A stretch of 64,000 nucleotides of DNA from Qipengyuania sphaerica (lineage in GTDB: Bacteria > Pseudomonadota > Alphaproteobacteria > Sphingomonadales > Sphingomonadaceae), in contig NZ_JAIGNR010000001.1 in NCBI RefSeq assembly GCF_019711595.1, positions 868,001 to 932,000 of the forward strand, written 5' to 3'. The notes beneath the pieces were generated by a model. It was given only the letters and a program-made list of their open reading frames with translations. It searched no databases and was not told the DNA's origin. The position numbers and the translations under genes are program-made. The first letter of the stretch is position 1. Each line of letters starts with the position of its first letter. Shown one piece after another: positions 1 to 7,946 of the stretch.

Positions 1-315
1 GAGCGAGACATCTCCCTTTGTTGCGAGGCGCAGGACCACTTCTGCCGTGACCGGCTTGGTCAGCGAAGCGACATTGTACAGCGTCTCATCATTTGCCGGA
101 AAGCCCCAGCTTTGCTGGCCGTACTGGCGAACGAACGCGATCTCGCCGTTTTCGATGTAGGCGACACCCACGCTGGGCACGTCGTATTTGGCGAGCAAAA
201 GCGGTGCTTGTTCGTCCAGCCAGATACGCTTTTCCGGTGCACTGGCCGGTGCGGTTTGCGCGCCAACAGGTGTAGCTACGGCAATCGACAATGCCGCGAT
301 AAACTTCGACTTCAT
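1..315 (-). CDS. Serine beta-lactamase family hydrolase, N-terminal part (partial)
   Basis: The reading frame runs off the left edge of the window, so only the first 105 codons are present. The protein starts with a cleavable signal peptide ending near residue 20 (PVGA-QT), so it is exported. It then shows the beginning of a class C beta-lactamase/penicillin-binding-protein fold: VPSVGVAYIENGEIAF (about 48-63) followed by YNVASLTKPVTAEVVL, whose SLTK is the catalytic SxxK motif of this family. The start is the ATG at 315, preceded by GGAGGGG. The family includes beta-lactamases, esterases and D-aminopeptidases, and the visible part cannot separate these. No resistance function should be assumed. 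Confidence 0.8.
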   Translation of the reverse strand, partial: MKSKFIAALSIAVATPVGAQTAPASAPEKRIWLDEQAPLLLAKYDVPSVGVAYIENGEIAFVRQYGQQSWGFPANDETLYNVASLTKPVTAEVVLRLATKGDVSL

Positions 316-405
316 GACCCCTCCATCAAGTGTGGCGCTGACCTAATACACTATGGTGGGGAGTTCAACCCGGAAGTTCGTGGGTTCGACGCGCAAAATC
401 TTCCG

Positions 406-1194
406 TTAGTTGCCGAAGCGGAGCAGCACCTGCGCACCGGCGCCGAGATCCGGGCTGCCGTCTGCTAGGCCGGTGTAGGCATAGCCTTGCAACCGGAGGC
501 TATCGCTGAGCTTGTGCGTGGCCGAGCCGGTCAGCTCGCTGCGGTTGGGGGCGTCGGGCAGCGATCCGTCGCGCCAGTCGTAGTCGAGGCCCCAGGTGGT
601 GTCGCCGTTCATTAGAAACAGGCTCGCGCCTCCCAGCCACACGTCCCGCAGTGCGAAAGTGTCGCTGCTGCCGTTGAAGCGGCGGCCCGCGCGCACTGCG
701 GCGCTGACATCACCAAAGACCTGCATCAGCTCGCCCTGCATGGTGAAATCGGTCGTGCCCGTACCGAGCGATTTCTCGGTCGATGCCGTGGGCAGCTTCA
801 CCTTGCCGGTAGCGTCGAAATAGGTCGCATCGGACAGGGCAAAGGAATAGGTCGCCGCCGCAGTAATATCTCCCAGTCCAGAGCGGGTTGCGGTTTCCAC
901 CGGATCACCGCCTCCGCCGCCCCCGCGGCCCGGACCGCGTACGCCGCCATCGCCAGGGATCACGCCCGTGGGACCGTCGACCGTCACCCAGGGAACCGAA
1001 ACGCGGACACTGAAGTCGCCCGATTTAACCTTCACCGAGACGGGAACGGCGAGCATGGTGGTATCGACATCCTCGCCATAATCGCCGCTGGAATAATCGG
1101 CGCCGACACCGACCTGGACATAGTCCTGGGCCGATACGGAGTGGGGAAGAGCGAAAGCGGACACGGCTAGAGTGCCGGCAACGAGGCGGTTCAT
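406..1194 (-). CDS. Predicted outer-membrane beta-barrel protein
   Basis: A 262-residue exported protein with a signal peptide ending near residue 22 (SVSA-QD). The rest alternates short amphipathic stretches and turns (YVQVGVGADYSSG, LRLQGYAYTGLADGS) and ends in VLLRFGN, consistent with a small outer-membrane barrel. I infer this from composition and cannot assign a named family. A glycine-rich segment at about residues 88-97 (GPGRGGGGGG) probably forms a flexible surface loop. The ATG at 1194 has AGGAA upstream. It lies 84 bases downstream of the EKP-repeat exported protein on the same strand, so the two may be cotranscribed and act together in the envelope. Its function is unknown. Confidence 0.7.
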   Translation of the reverse strand: MNRLVAGTLAVSAFALPHSVSAQDYVQVGVGADYSSGDYGEDVDTTMLAVPVSVKVKSGDFSVRVSVPWVTVDGPTGVIPGDGGVRGPGRGGGGGGDPVETATRSGLGDITAAATYSFALSDATYFDATGKVKLPTASTEKSLGTGTTDFTMQGELMQVFGDVSAAVRAGRRFNGSSDTFALRDVWLGGASLFLMNGDTTWGLDYDWRDGSLPDAPNRSELTGSATHKLSDSLRLQGYAYTGLADGSPDLGAGAQVLLRFGN

Positions 1195-1278
1195 CGGGTC
1201 ATTCCTGAAAATGATGGAGCACTTGCCGGCCGGCGTCCTGAACCGCCGACCGGCATCGCGCGAATTATGCGGGCTGGA

Positions 1279-1722
1279 TCAGCCGCCGCGGCCGGGGCGT
1301 TCGGGACGCTCGGGCTTTTCGGGCTTTTCCGGCTTCTCGGGCTTTTCCGGACGCTCTGCGCGTTCGGCGCGCGCGACGCGCTCTGCCTTTTCGTGGGTCA
1401 CGATGGCGCGTTCGCCTTCGACCTTGGTCACCGTGTGGCGATTGCCCGAAGGCGTCTCGACGGTGTGTACCCAGCCGCCGGTTTCGACCGTCTCGTACTG
1501 TTCGGCGCCGTTTTCATCGAGGATGGCATTGCCATCTTCATCGACGATGAGGACTTCCTCGACGATCGCCTCGCGTGTCACGATGGCACCGTTCTTTTCG
1601 GTGGTTTCGACTTCGGTACCTGCGTCGGTACCGGTGTCGACATCGTCCTGCGCCATCAGCGCCGGAGCAGCCACAGCCAGTCCGAATGCGGCCGGAATTG
1701 CGGCCAGTGTCAGTTTCTTCAT
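1279..1722 (-). CDS. Exported protein with C-terminal EKP/ERP repeats, unknown function
   Basis: A 147-residue protein with a signal peptide (MKKLTLAAIPAAFGLAVAAP, cleaved near LMA-QD). It has an acidic middle with several short repeats of the type ExxxIVDEDGNAILDENGAEQ. The tail has seven consecutive 9-base units encoding E-R/K-P triplets (1294-1356) and then ends in GRGG. The start at 1722 is preferred over an ATG 15 bases upstream because that ATG overlaps the strong GGAGG ribosome site. The alternating charged and proline tail resembles wall- or membrane-spanning linkers, but the function is unknown. The repeat tract is a possible site of length variation. Confidence 0.65.
   Translation of the reverse strand: MKKLTLAAIPAAFGLAVAAPALMAQDDVDTGTDAGTEVETTEKNGAIVTREAIVEEVLIVDEDGNAILDENGAEQYETVETGGWVHTVETPSGNRHTVTKVEGERAIVTHEKAERVARAERAERPEKPEKPEKPEKPERPERPGRGG
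1294..1356 (-). repeat. Seven tandem 9-base units (E-K/R-P codons)
   Basis: The tract encodes ERP-EKP-EKP-EKP-EKP-ERP-ERP at the end of the exported protein gene. The units are near-identical in DNA (variants of cgggctttt/cggacgctc on the plus strand), so slipped-strand length change that keeps the reading frame is plausible. Confidence 0.8.
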
Positions 1723-1904
1723 TATACAACCCTCCATCGAGCCTTGGCGCTTACCTGGTGCTCGCGCCTGTCACTCGTTCGCCTACCGATCTTAAATTCG
1801 GGCCAATAGGCAAGGTTAGTTCGGCAGAGCGAAAAACCCGCGCGGCGAGTGGTGGCGGCTGTCGTCCCGCCAGCAACGAAGGTTAATTTGGAGTTGCCGA
1901 CCCG

Positions 1905-2597
1905 TCAGTCGAAACCGACGAAGCGGGCTGCCTCGTCAACGCTGCGGCGCGTGATTTTCACCGGGTTCGCCGGGAAATCCTCGTCAGGCCAGCCCATGGC
2001 GACGGCTTTCATGATTACCTGATCGTCGGGAATGCTGGCGTGCTCGCGTACGACGGGCGACTGCATGATGCCTTGCGAATTGATGACGCAGCCAAGGCCG
2101 CGGCTCCACGCGGCGTTGACCAGCGCGGTGGTGACCGCGCCGCAATCGAAGGCCGTATCGTCGCTGTCGGACAATTCCTTGTCGTAGGTGACGATTACGC
2201 AGACCGGTGCGTCGAACTGGCGGAAGCCGCGCAGCACCCAGTCCTGCCGCTTTTCTTTGTCGTCGCGCTCGATGCCCATGGCCTCGAACAGCTGGACCGC
2301 ACAGCCGATCTGGCGCTCGCGATGCTTGCCCGCAAAGGGGTGCCCTCGCCGGAACTCGCGGCTGTCGGGGACGCCGGCGAGGATATTCTCGGTATTGCCC
2401 TTGCGGATCCGGTCGAGCGGCTCACCCGTGATCACGTGGAAATAATAGGGCTGGGTGTTCATCGAGGAGGGCGAACGCATCGCCATCGTGAGGATTTCCT
2501 CGATCAGCTCGCGCGGCACGGGCTTGTCGAGATAGCCGCGGATGCTTCGCCGCCCGAGCACAACCTCGTCGTATTTCTGGTCTGGATTGCCGCTCAT
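1905..2597 (-). CDS. Nitroreductase family protein
   Basis: A 230-residue cytoplasmic flavoenzyme of the nitroreductase fold. Family features visible are the N-terminal RRSIRGYLDKPVP (about 16-28, FMN phosphate binding), SPSSMNTQPYYF (42-54), and the C-terminal stretch KAVAMGWPDEDFPANP (about 200-215). These enzymes use FMN and NAD(P)H to reduce nitro compounds, quinones or related acceptors. The length is normal for the family. The ATG at 2597 has GGAG six bases upstream. A short GC hairpin sits just ahead of it (2616-2636). The physiological substrate cannot be read from sequence. Confidence 0.85.
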   Translation of the reverse strand: MSGNPDQKYDEVVLGRRSIRGYLDKPVPRELIEEILTMAMRSPSSMNTQPYYFHVITGEPLDRIRKGNTENILAGVPDSREFRRGHPFAGKHRERQIGCAVQLFEAMGIERDDKEKRQDWVLRGFRQFDAPVCVIVTYDKELSDSDDTAFDCGAVTTALVNAAWSRGLGCVINSQGIMQSPVVREHASIPDDQVIMKAVAMGWPDEDFPANPVKITRRSVDEAARFVGFD

Positions 2598-2615
2598 GAT
2601 TTCTCCGCAAGATTT

Positions 2616-2636
2616 GGGCCGCCCAACCGGCGGCCC
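2616..2636. repeat. GC-rich hairpin between lipoprotein and nitroreductase genes
   Basis: Perfect 8-bp stem GGGCCGCC/GGCGGCCC with a 5-base loop, lying 22 bases after the lipoprotein stop and just before the nitroreductase ribosome site. There is no T-tract on either strand, so it is not a canonical terminator; it may stabilise or attenuate the transcript. Confidence 0.5.
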
Positions 2637-2657
2637 ATGTCTCGGGGTTTAAGCGGG

Positions 2658-3644
2658 TTAGCGACGCAACAGCAAGACACCTGCGGAGAAGACTTCGCTA
2701 TCGTCTGGGCGCCGGTCGGTAACGGTGTAGGATACCGCCATGGTCCGTCCCTGGGGACCGAAGTACCATCCGCCGAATTCGCCTACCACGACATTCTCCG
2801 CGTTCACGACGAGGCCGGAGAAGTTCGTCTCGCTACCATCGATGGTGGTTTCGCCGGTGTAGCGGCCAATGTCCGTGACCACATCGGAACGCATCCCGCC
2901 GACGAATTCGTAGCCCTTGAGATCGATGCTGAAGCGCACCGTGCCAGTGGCCGGGTCGCCAAAGCCTTCGGCGATGGTGGGAACAGCGGAATACTGTACG
3001 GTCGGGCCACCACCGCTTCCTGCGTTCTGAACGATTCGCAGGATTGCGGCCGTGGAAGATGTCACGAAATTGACCGAGCTGGCGGGAACGTCGGTGAGGA
3101 CCGTCGGCACGCCCAGCGCGCAAATCAGATTGATGAACCCGGTATCCGAAGGGCTGAAGAGCGATGCGAGGCGCGTGTATTCCAAATCCGTATCGCTGAC
3201 TCGCGGCACGAATATGCTGTAACGCTGGGTGCGTCCCGTGCCGTCGACGAACGAGTATCGCTGGCTGGTCGCCGTCGAACTCGATTCGAGGTTTTCTGGC
3301 GTGAAACTGAGCGATCGCTCTCCTGCAAAGCCGATGTTTGCCACGGTGATATCATAAGACGGGCCGCTGCGATCGGACTGGATTGCGACCGTGTTACCGA
3401 ACGGAAATCCCCCAAGCGGGACCGGTTGTCCGCTATAAGATTCTTCGCCCGCGCAGGTGGTTTGGAAATTCTGGACCCCGGTGAGATCGGCGAACTTTAC
3501 ATAGGTGGCTGCCGGAGGCGGTGGAGGCGGCGGCGGCGGAGCCGGCGTGGGTCCACCTGTCGACGGGCCCGAAGAATCGCCGCCACCACAGGCCGACAGC
3601 AAGCCCAGCGCGACGACCAGGCCAAATGATGTTATGGTTTTCAC
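2658..3644 (-). CDS. Polyproline-linker lipoprotein, unknown function
   Basis: A 328-residue protein starting at GTG 3644 with a good GGAGG site 7 bases upstream. The lipobox LLSAC puts the lipidated cysteine at residue 19. It is followed by GGGDSSGPSTGG and a nine-proline run (about 36-44) that should act as a rigid spacer from the membrane. The remainder is rich in beta-strand-like sequence (YSGQPVPLGGFPFGNTVAIQ, YEFVGGMRSDVV, WYFGPQGRTMAVSY). It resembles the small surface lipoproteins with a compact barrel domain common in Sphingomonadales, but I cannot name a family with confidence. It is monocistronic or leads into the nitroreductase gene 60 bases downstream. Confidence 0.7.
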   Translation of the reverse strand: MKTITSFGLVVALGLLSACGGGDSSGPSTGGPTPAPPPPPPPPPAATYVKFADLTGVQNFQTTCAGEESYSGQPVPLGGFPFGNTVAIQSDRSGPSYDITVANIGFAGERSLSFTPENLESSSTATSQRYSFVDGTGRTQRYSIFVPRVSDTDLEYTRLASLFSPSDTGFINLICALGVPTVLTDVPASSVNFVTSSTAAILRIVQNAGSGGGPTVQYSAVPTIAEGFGDPATGTVRFSIDLKGYEFVGGMRSDVVTDIGRYTGETTIDGSETNFSGLVVNAENVVVGEFGGWYFGPQGRTMAVSYTVTDRRPDDSEVFSAGVLLLRR

Positions 3645-3770
3645 TGAGGTCCCTCCAAGAATTGGAGAAATGTTTACTGCCGGTTTTCAGGAAGTCTCAG
3701 CGCATATTTTTGCATAGATACGATTTGCGCCCAATAGGCCGGAATGGTGGCTAAAACGCCACAATACAGA

Positions 3771-4991
3771 TCAGGCAGCTTCGGCCAGTTCCATGTCCAT
3801 CCGGTCCCAGATCTCGACCAGAGCGGCGACCAGCTCGTCCATCATCTCCGCCGTGTGGGCAGGTCCGGGCGTAAAGCGCAGGCGCTCGGTGCCGCGGGGT
3901 ACGGTGGGGAAGTTGATCGGCTGGACGTAAACACCGTATTCGGCGAGCAAGATATCGCTGATCTTCTTGGCGCGAACCGGATCGCCCACCATCAGCGGGA
4001 CGATATGCGTGGTGCTGTCCATCACCGGCAGCTTTGCCGTGCGCATCTTTTCCTTGAGCAGGGCGGCTGCGGCCTGCTGGGCATCGCGTTCCTCGCTCGA
4101 GGACTTGAGATGCTTCACGGCTGCCAGAACGCCCGCCACCAGCACGGGGCTGAGCGAGGTGGTGAAGATGAAGCCCGGCGCGTAGCTGCGGATGCAGTCG
4201 ATCACGCGCGTGTCGGCAGCGATATAGCCGCCCATCACGCCGAATGCCTTGCCCAGCGTACCTTCGATGATGTCGATGCGGTGCGCGGCTTCGTCACGCT
4301 CGGAAATGCCGCCGCCGTGTTCGCCATACATGCCGACCGCGTGGACTTCGTCGATATAGGTCAGCGCGTTGTACTTCTCGGCGAGGTCGCAGATTGCGTG
4401 GATCGGGGCGACATCGCCATCCATCGAATAGACGCTCTCGAAAGCGATCAGCTTGGGCGTGTCCTCGTCCTCGGCAGCGAGCAGATGTTCGAGGTGGTCG
4501 AGATCATTGTGGCGGAAGACGCGCTTCTCGCAGCCCGAATTGCGGATGCCGGCGATCATGCTGGCGTGGTTCAGCTCGTCGGAGAAGATCACGCAGCCGG
4601 GCAACAGCTTGGCGAGCGTCGACAGAGTCGCGTCGTTGGAGACATAGCCGCTGGTGAACAGCAGCGCGCCGTCCTTGCCGTGCAGGTCCGCCAGTTCACG
4701 CTCGAGCTCGACATGGAGGTGCGTGTTGCCGCCGATATTGCGTGTGCCGCCCGAGCCTGCGCCGACATCGTGCAGCGCCTTTTCCATCGCTTCGATCACC
4801 TTGGGATGCTGGCCCATGGCGAGATAGTCGTTCGAGCACCACACGGTGATCGGCTTGGGGCCGTTATGCCCGTGGAAGCAGCGCGCGTTGGGGAAGGCGC
4901 CCTTGTTGCGCATGATGTCGATGAATACGCGGTAGCGGCCTTCCGCATGGAGGCGCCCGATCGCTTCGTCGAAGATCTGGTCGTAGTTCAC
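3771..4991 (-). CDS. hemA: 5-aminolevulinate synthase
   Basis: A 406-residue PLP enzyme that condenses glycine and succinyl-CoA to 5-aminolevulinate, the first step of tetrapyrrole synthesis by the C4 (Shemin) route used in alphaproteobacteria. The sequence carries the glycine-rich [12 protein letters not shown] (78-89), [10 protein letters not shown] (137-146), [12 protein letters not shown] (212-223) and the cofactor lysine K248 in EGTLGKAFG. The length matches the family. The start codon is GTG at 4991 with no strong ribosome site. The gene stands alone, between an AT-rich gap and murI. There are no signs of truncation. Confidence 0.96.
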   Translation of the reverse strand: MNYDQIFDEAIGRLHAEGRYRVFIDIMRNKGAFPNARCFHGHNGPKPITVWCSNDYLAMGQHPKVIEAMEKALHDVGAGSGGTRNIGGNTHLHVELERELADLHGKDGALLFTSGYVSNDATLSTLAKLLPGCVIFSDELNHASMIAGIRNSGCEKRVFRHNDLDHLEHLLAAEDEDTPKLIAFESVYSMDGDVAPIHAICDLAEKYNALTYIDEVHAVGMYGEHGGGISERDEAAHRIDIIEGTLGKAFGVMGGYIAADTRVIDCIRSYAPGFIFTTSLSPVLVAGVLAAVKHLKSSSEERDAQQAAAALLKEKMRTAKLPVMDSTTHIVPLMVGDPVRAKKISDILLAEYGVYVQPINFPTVPRGTERLRFTPGPAHTAEMMDELVAALVEIWDRMDMELAEAA

Positions 4992-5100
4992 GTGTGGTCA
5001 GCCACCGTATTGCGCCGCCCGTCCGCGGCTGTCTTGCCGCAGCGCAATAATTAAAAGCGCTCCGCATTTCCACCGCGATCTTTGCGAACGATTCGCAAGA

Positions 5101-5895
5101 TTAGAAGCGTTTGAGCGTCGAGATTCCGTGCCGTTCGAAGGCAGGGGCGAGCCGTTTGAAATCGCCGATCTCGCCCGTCGTGACCGCGAAACTCTTGCTG
5201 AAGAAGCCGAACTTCTGTCCCTCGAGCAGGTGGGCGATGCGCCGCGCGATGCCCTCGGCGCCGTGGACGAAGGTCACATCCTTGCCGAATGCCTCGCGCA
5301 ATTCGGGTTCGAGCAGCGGGAAGTGCGTGCAGGCGAGCACGACCGTATCGAGATCCTCGCCGCCGACCTGCAACACCAGACCCGAGGCGGCCTTGGCGAC
5401 TTCGTCGACGCTGACTTCCTCGCCGCGTAGCTTCCTCTCGCCCAGCGCGACAAGCTCGTTCGCCCCGTAACGCAGCAGCTTCTTGCCGCGCGCGAATTCC
5501 TTTTCGAGGTCGTCGACATATGCCTGGCGGACGGTGGCCTTGGTGCCGAGCAGGCCGATAGTGCCGGTCTTGGTAATCTGCGCAGCGGGCTTGATCGCGG
5601 GCACTGTCCCGACGATCGGCACTTCCAGAACCTCGCGCACCATGCCGAGCGCGATGGTGCTGGCGGTATTGCAGGCAATGCAGATCAGGCGCGGATCGTA
5701 ACGTTCCGCCATCCGTCCGAGCAGGCCAGAAACGCGCGCGGCGACCTCGGCCTCGCTCTTCTCGCCATAGGGCAGACCGGCGATATCGGCAGCATAGATA
5801 ACCGGTGCCTTGGGCATCAGTTTGCGCAGCTCGGCGAGAACGGTCAGCCCACCAACACCGGAATCGAACATCAGGATGGGGGAATTATTCGTCAA
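5101..5895 (-). CDS. murI: Glutamate racemase
   Basis: A 264-residue cytoplasmic enzyme that makes D-glutamate for peptidoglycan. It has both catalytic cysteines, C75 in IACNTAST and C189 in ACTHFPLL, and the N-terminal FDSGVGGLTVL (10-20). The first possible start is TTG at 5895; the first ATG (5871) would begin at MFDSGV, which is unusually close to the catalytic motif, so the TTG is preferred. The gene is divergent from plsY, and the shared upstream region holds a pair of inverted-repeat arms. Confidence 0.95.
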   Translation of the reverse strand: MTNNSPILMFDSGVGGLTVLAELRKLMPKAPVIYAADIAGLPYGEKSEAEVAARVSGLLGRMAERYDPRLICIACNTASTIALGMVREVLEVPIVGTVPAIKPAAQITKTGTIGLLGTKATVRQAYVDDLEKEFARGKKLLRYGANELVALGERKLRGEEVSVDEVAKAASGLVLQVGGEDLDTVVLACTHFPLLEPELREAFGKDVTFVHGAEGIARRIAHLLEGQKFGFFSKSFAVTTGEIGDFKRLAPAFERHGISTLKRF

Positions 5896-5905
5896 AGCTC
5901 CAAAT

Positions 5906-5997
5906 CCGTTCGGGCTGAGCTTGTCGAAGCCCTGCTTTTCACTTTAGACTTACCGCTAGAAGAAAGTGCAGCCCTTCGACAAGCTCGGGGCGTACGG
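5906..5997. repeat. Sphingomonad-type intergenic inverted repeat
   Basis: Two 30-base arms (5906-5935 and 5968-5997) are inverted copies matching at 24 of 30 positions, around a shared core CTTCGACAAGCTC, with a 32-base spacer. The core is of a kind I recognise as a common dispersed intergenic palindrome in sphingomonads; that is prior knowledge, as only these two arms were noticed here. The repeat fills the divergent murI-plsY promoter region, and the right arm ends 11 bases before the plsY start, inside its ribosome site. Confidence 0.75.
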
Positions 5998-6008
5998 TGG
6001 GGAAAGTT

Positions 6009-6608
6009 ATGCCAACGGAAATAACCATCAACGTGCTGTGGGCGGCGCTGCTCGGCTATGCCTTCGGCTCGATTCCCTTCGGCCTCATCCTCGCGAAGCT
6101 GGCGGGCAAGGGCGACATCCGCCAGCAGGGCAGCGGCAATATCGGCGCGACCAACGTGCTGCGTACCGGCAGCAAGGGGCTTGCCGCGGCGACGCTTCTG
6201 CTCGACCTTGCGAAGGGGCTGGTGCCCGTCCTGATCGCCAAGGAACTGTTCTGGCAGGACATGGGCTGGACCGCGCTGTTCGCAGTGATCGGCCATTGCT
6301 TCCCGGTCTGGCTGGGCTTCAAGGGCGGCAAGGGCGTGGCGACCAATGCGGGCGTGTGCTTCGGCCTCGCCTGGCCGCTTGGCGCGGTTTACGCGGTGGT
6401 GTGGCTCGGCATGCTGGCGATCACGCGTATCAGCTCGCTTGCCGGGATGAGCGCGGTGGTCGCCGCCACGATTGCCGCCTGGCTGTTCGGCTGGCCCACT
6501 TTCGTCAAGGTGCTGGCGCTCATCGCCGTAATCGTCATTTTCCTCCACCGTGAAAACATCAAGCGCCTCGCTGCCGGGACCGAACCGAAGGTCGGCTCCA
6601 AAGGGTGA
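6009..6608 (+). CDS. plsY: Glycerol-3-phosphate acyltransferase PlsY
   Basis: A 199-residue polytopic inner-membrane enzyme that transfers acyl groups from acyl-phosphate to glycerol-3-phosphate, starting phospholipid synthesis. The three family motifs are present: GSIPFG near residue 17, GSGNIGATNVLRTG around 38-51, and GFKGGKGVAT around 103-112. The ATG at 6009 is chosen because GGGGA lies 6 bases upstream; a GTG at 5997 is possible but would place the ribosome site inside the gene. It overlaps dprA by 4 bases (GTGA), so the two are translationally coupled. Confidence 0.95.
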   Translation: MPTEITINVLWAALLGYAFGSIPFGLILAKLAGKGDIRQQGSGNIGATNVLRTGSKGLAAATLLLDLAKGLVPVLIAKELFWQDMGWTALFAVIGHCFPVWLGFKGGKGVATNAGVCFGLAWPLGAVYAVVWLGMLAITRISSLAGMSAVVAATIAAWLFGWPTFVKVLALIAVIVIFLHRENIKRLAAGTEPKVGSKG

Positions 6609-7720
6609 ACGAAGCCTCGCATCCGGTCGCTGCCCCGCTGACGCAGGAAGAAGCCTTCGCGCGCATCCGCCTGCTGCGCTCGCCCAATATCGGGCCGGTT
6701 AGCTATGCCATGCTTTTGGCGCGCTTCGGCAGTGCGGCTCAGTCGCTCGAGGCCTTGCCCGACCTCGGCAAGCGGGGAGGCCGGCAATATCGCGCCGCCC
6801 CTAGTGACCGGATCGAGCGCGAAGTCGATGCGGTCCGTTCGGCGGGAGCGAAATATTTGTTCCACGACCAGCCCGACTATCCGCGCCTGCTTGGCGAAAT
6901 CGACGGCGCTCCGCCGATCCTGACCTGGCGCGGGGATCTGTCGCTGGCGACTAAGCCCTGCGTGGCGATGGTCGGCGCGAGGAACGCCAGCGCGGCAGCG
7001 GTAAAGTTGGCGCGCGATTTCGCCAAGGGACTGGCGGATGCGGGCTTCACCGTGGTCTCCGGCCTCGCACGCGGGATCGACGGCGCGGCGCATGAGGGCG
7101 CGATGCCGAGAACCATCGGCGTGATCGCCAGCGGCATCGACATCGCTTACCCGCCGCAGCACACCGATCTGCAGGAGCGGATCGCGAGCGAAGGCCTGCT
7201 CCTCGCCGAACAGCCTCCCGGCACCGAACCGCGCGGCAGCCACTTCCCGAGCCGCAACCGCATCATTGCGGGGCTCGCGAGCGGCACGCTGGTGGTGGAA
7301 GCGGCGGTCAAGTCCGGCAGCCTCATCACCGCGCGGCTGGCAGGCGAGGCAGGGCGCGAGGTCATGGCGATCCCCGGCTCCCCGCTCGAAGCGCGCAGCC
7401 ACGGATGCAACCACCTCATCCGCGAAGGCGCTGTGCTGGTGCAATCGCCCGAGGATGTGGTGGAACTGCTGACGGGCTTCGACGGCCAGCCCCGCTCGAC
7501 CTTCCGCGAACCCTCGCAGCAATTCGATTTCGAACCCTCCGAGATGGCCGAGGCCGAACCGGCCGACATCGCCTCGCTCCTGACTACCGCGCCGGTCGCC
7601 ATCGACGAACTTATCCGCCAGTCGGGCGAAAGCGCGGCGGCGGTGCAACTGGCGCTGCTGCAGCTCGAGATTGCCGGTCGGCTGGAGCGGCATGCTGCGG
7701 GGCGGGTATCGCTCGCGTGA
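6605..7720 (+). CDS. dprA: DNA-processing protein DprA
   Basis: A 371-residue protein that binds incoming single-stranded DNA and loads RecA during natural transformation. It has an N-terminal helix-hairpin-like region (ARIRLLRSPNIGP), the Rossmann-fold core with VAMVGARNASAAA, VSGLARGIDGAAHEGA, GVIASGIDIAYPPQ and SHFPSRNRIIAGL, and a C-terminal winged-helix-like segment (about 315-370). It starts at GTG 6605 overlapping the plsY stop. The length is typical. Presence of dprA alone does not show that the strain is transformable. Confidence 0.95.
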   Translation: MNEASHPVAAPLTQEEAFARIRLLRSPNIGPVSYAMLLARFGSAAQSLEALPDLGKRGGRQYRAAPSDRIEREVDAVRSAGAKYLFHDQPDYPRLLGEIDGAPPILTWRGDLSLATKPCVAMVGARNASAAAVKLARDFAKGLADAGFTVVSGLARGIDGAAHEGAMPRTIGVIASGIDIAYPPQHTDLQERIASEGLLLAEQPPGTEPRGSHFPSRNRIIAGLASGTLVVEAAVKSGSLITARLAGEAGREVMAIPGSPLEARSHGCNHLIREGAVLVQSPEDVVELLTGFDGQPRSTFREPSQQFDFEPSEMAEAEPADIASLLTTAPVAIDELIRQSGESAAAVQLALLQLEIAGRLERHAAGRVSLA

Positions 7721-7946
7721 TTGACTTCGGGCGTAACCCTTATGGGTGATGTCAAATCGAAAAACCTGCCGCAGACAGCTCACGCGACCCGAAGGGCTTG
7801 TAACCGAAAATGACAGGCTCTCGACTTGAATACCCGGGCTGCGCTGCCGCGTGGTCCGGGTTTTTTCCCGCTTGACGCCCCTGAAACCCGATCCCCATTT
7901 TCGCGCGTATACGCACGTACACACGTAAGGGACGTCCCAGACCGCA
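7721..7946. other. Intergenic region dprA-topA
   Basis: 226 bases without a gene. It holds a strong rho-independent terminator (7833-7866) about 110 bases after the dprA stop. Two palindromes lie ahead of topA: GCGTATACGC at 7905-7914 and GGGACGTCCC at 7929-7938. The second covers the likely topA ribosome site. Confidence 0.6.
7833..7866 (+). terminator. Rho-independent terminator
   Basis: CCCGG (7833-7837) pairs with CCGGG (7856-7860) around a GC-rich loop that can form further pairs, followed directly by six T residues. It ends transcription from plsY-dprA or of a small RNA made in the 112 bases between dprA and the hairpin. Confidence 0.8.

Noticed and set aside
3505-3540. GGC/GGA-rich tract as a mobile or regulatory repeat
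   Set aside because: It is simply the DNA of the polyproline linker in the lipoprotein gene read on the other strand.
2040-3629. Plus-strand open frame of 529 codons opposite nitroreductase and lipoprotein genes
   Set aside because: It crosses two well-supported opposite genes and shows arginine/alanine-rich shadow composition.
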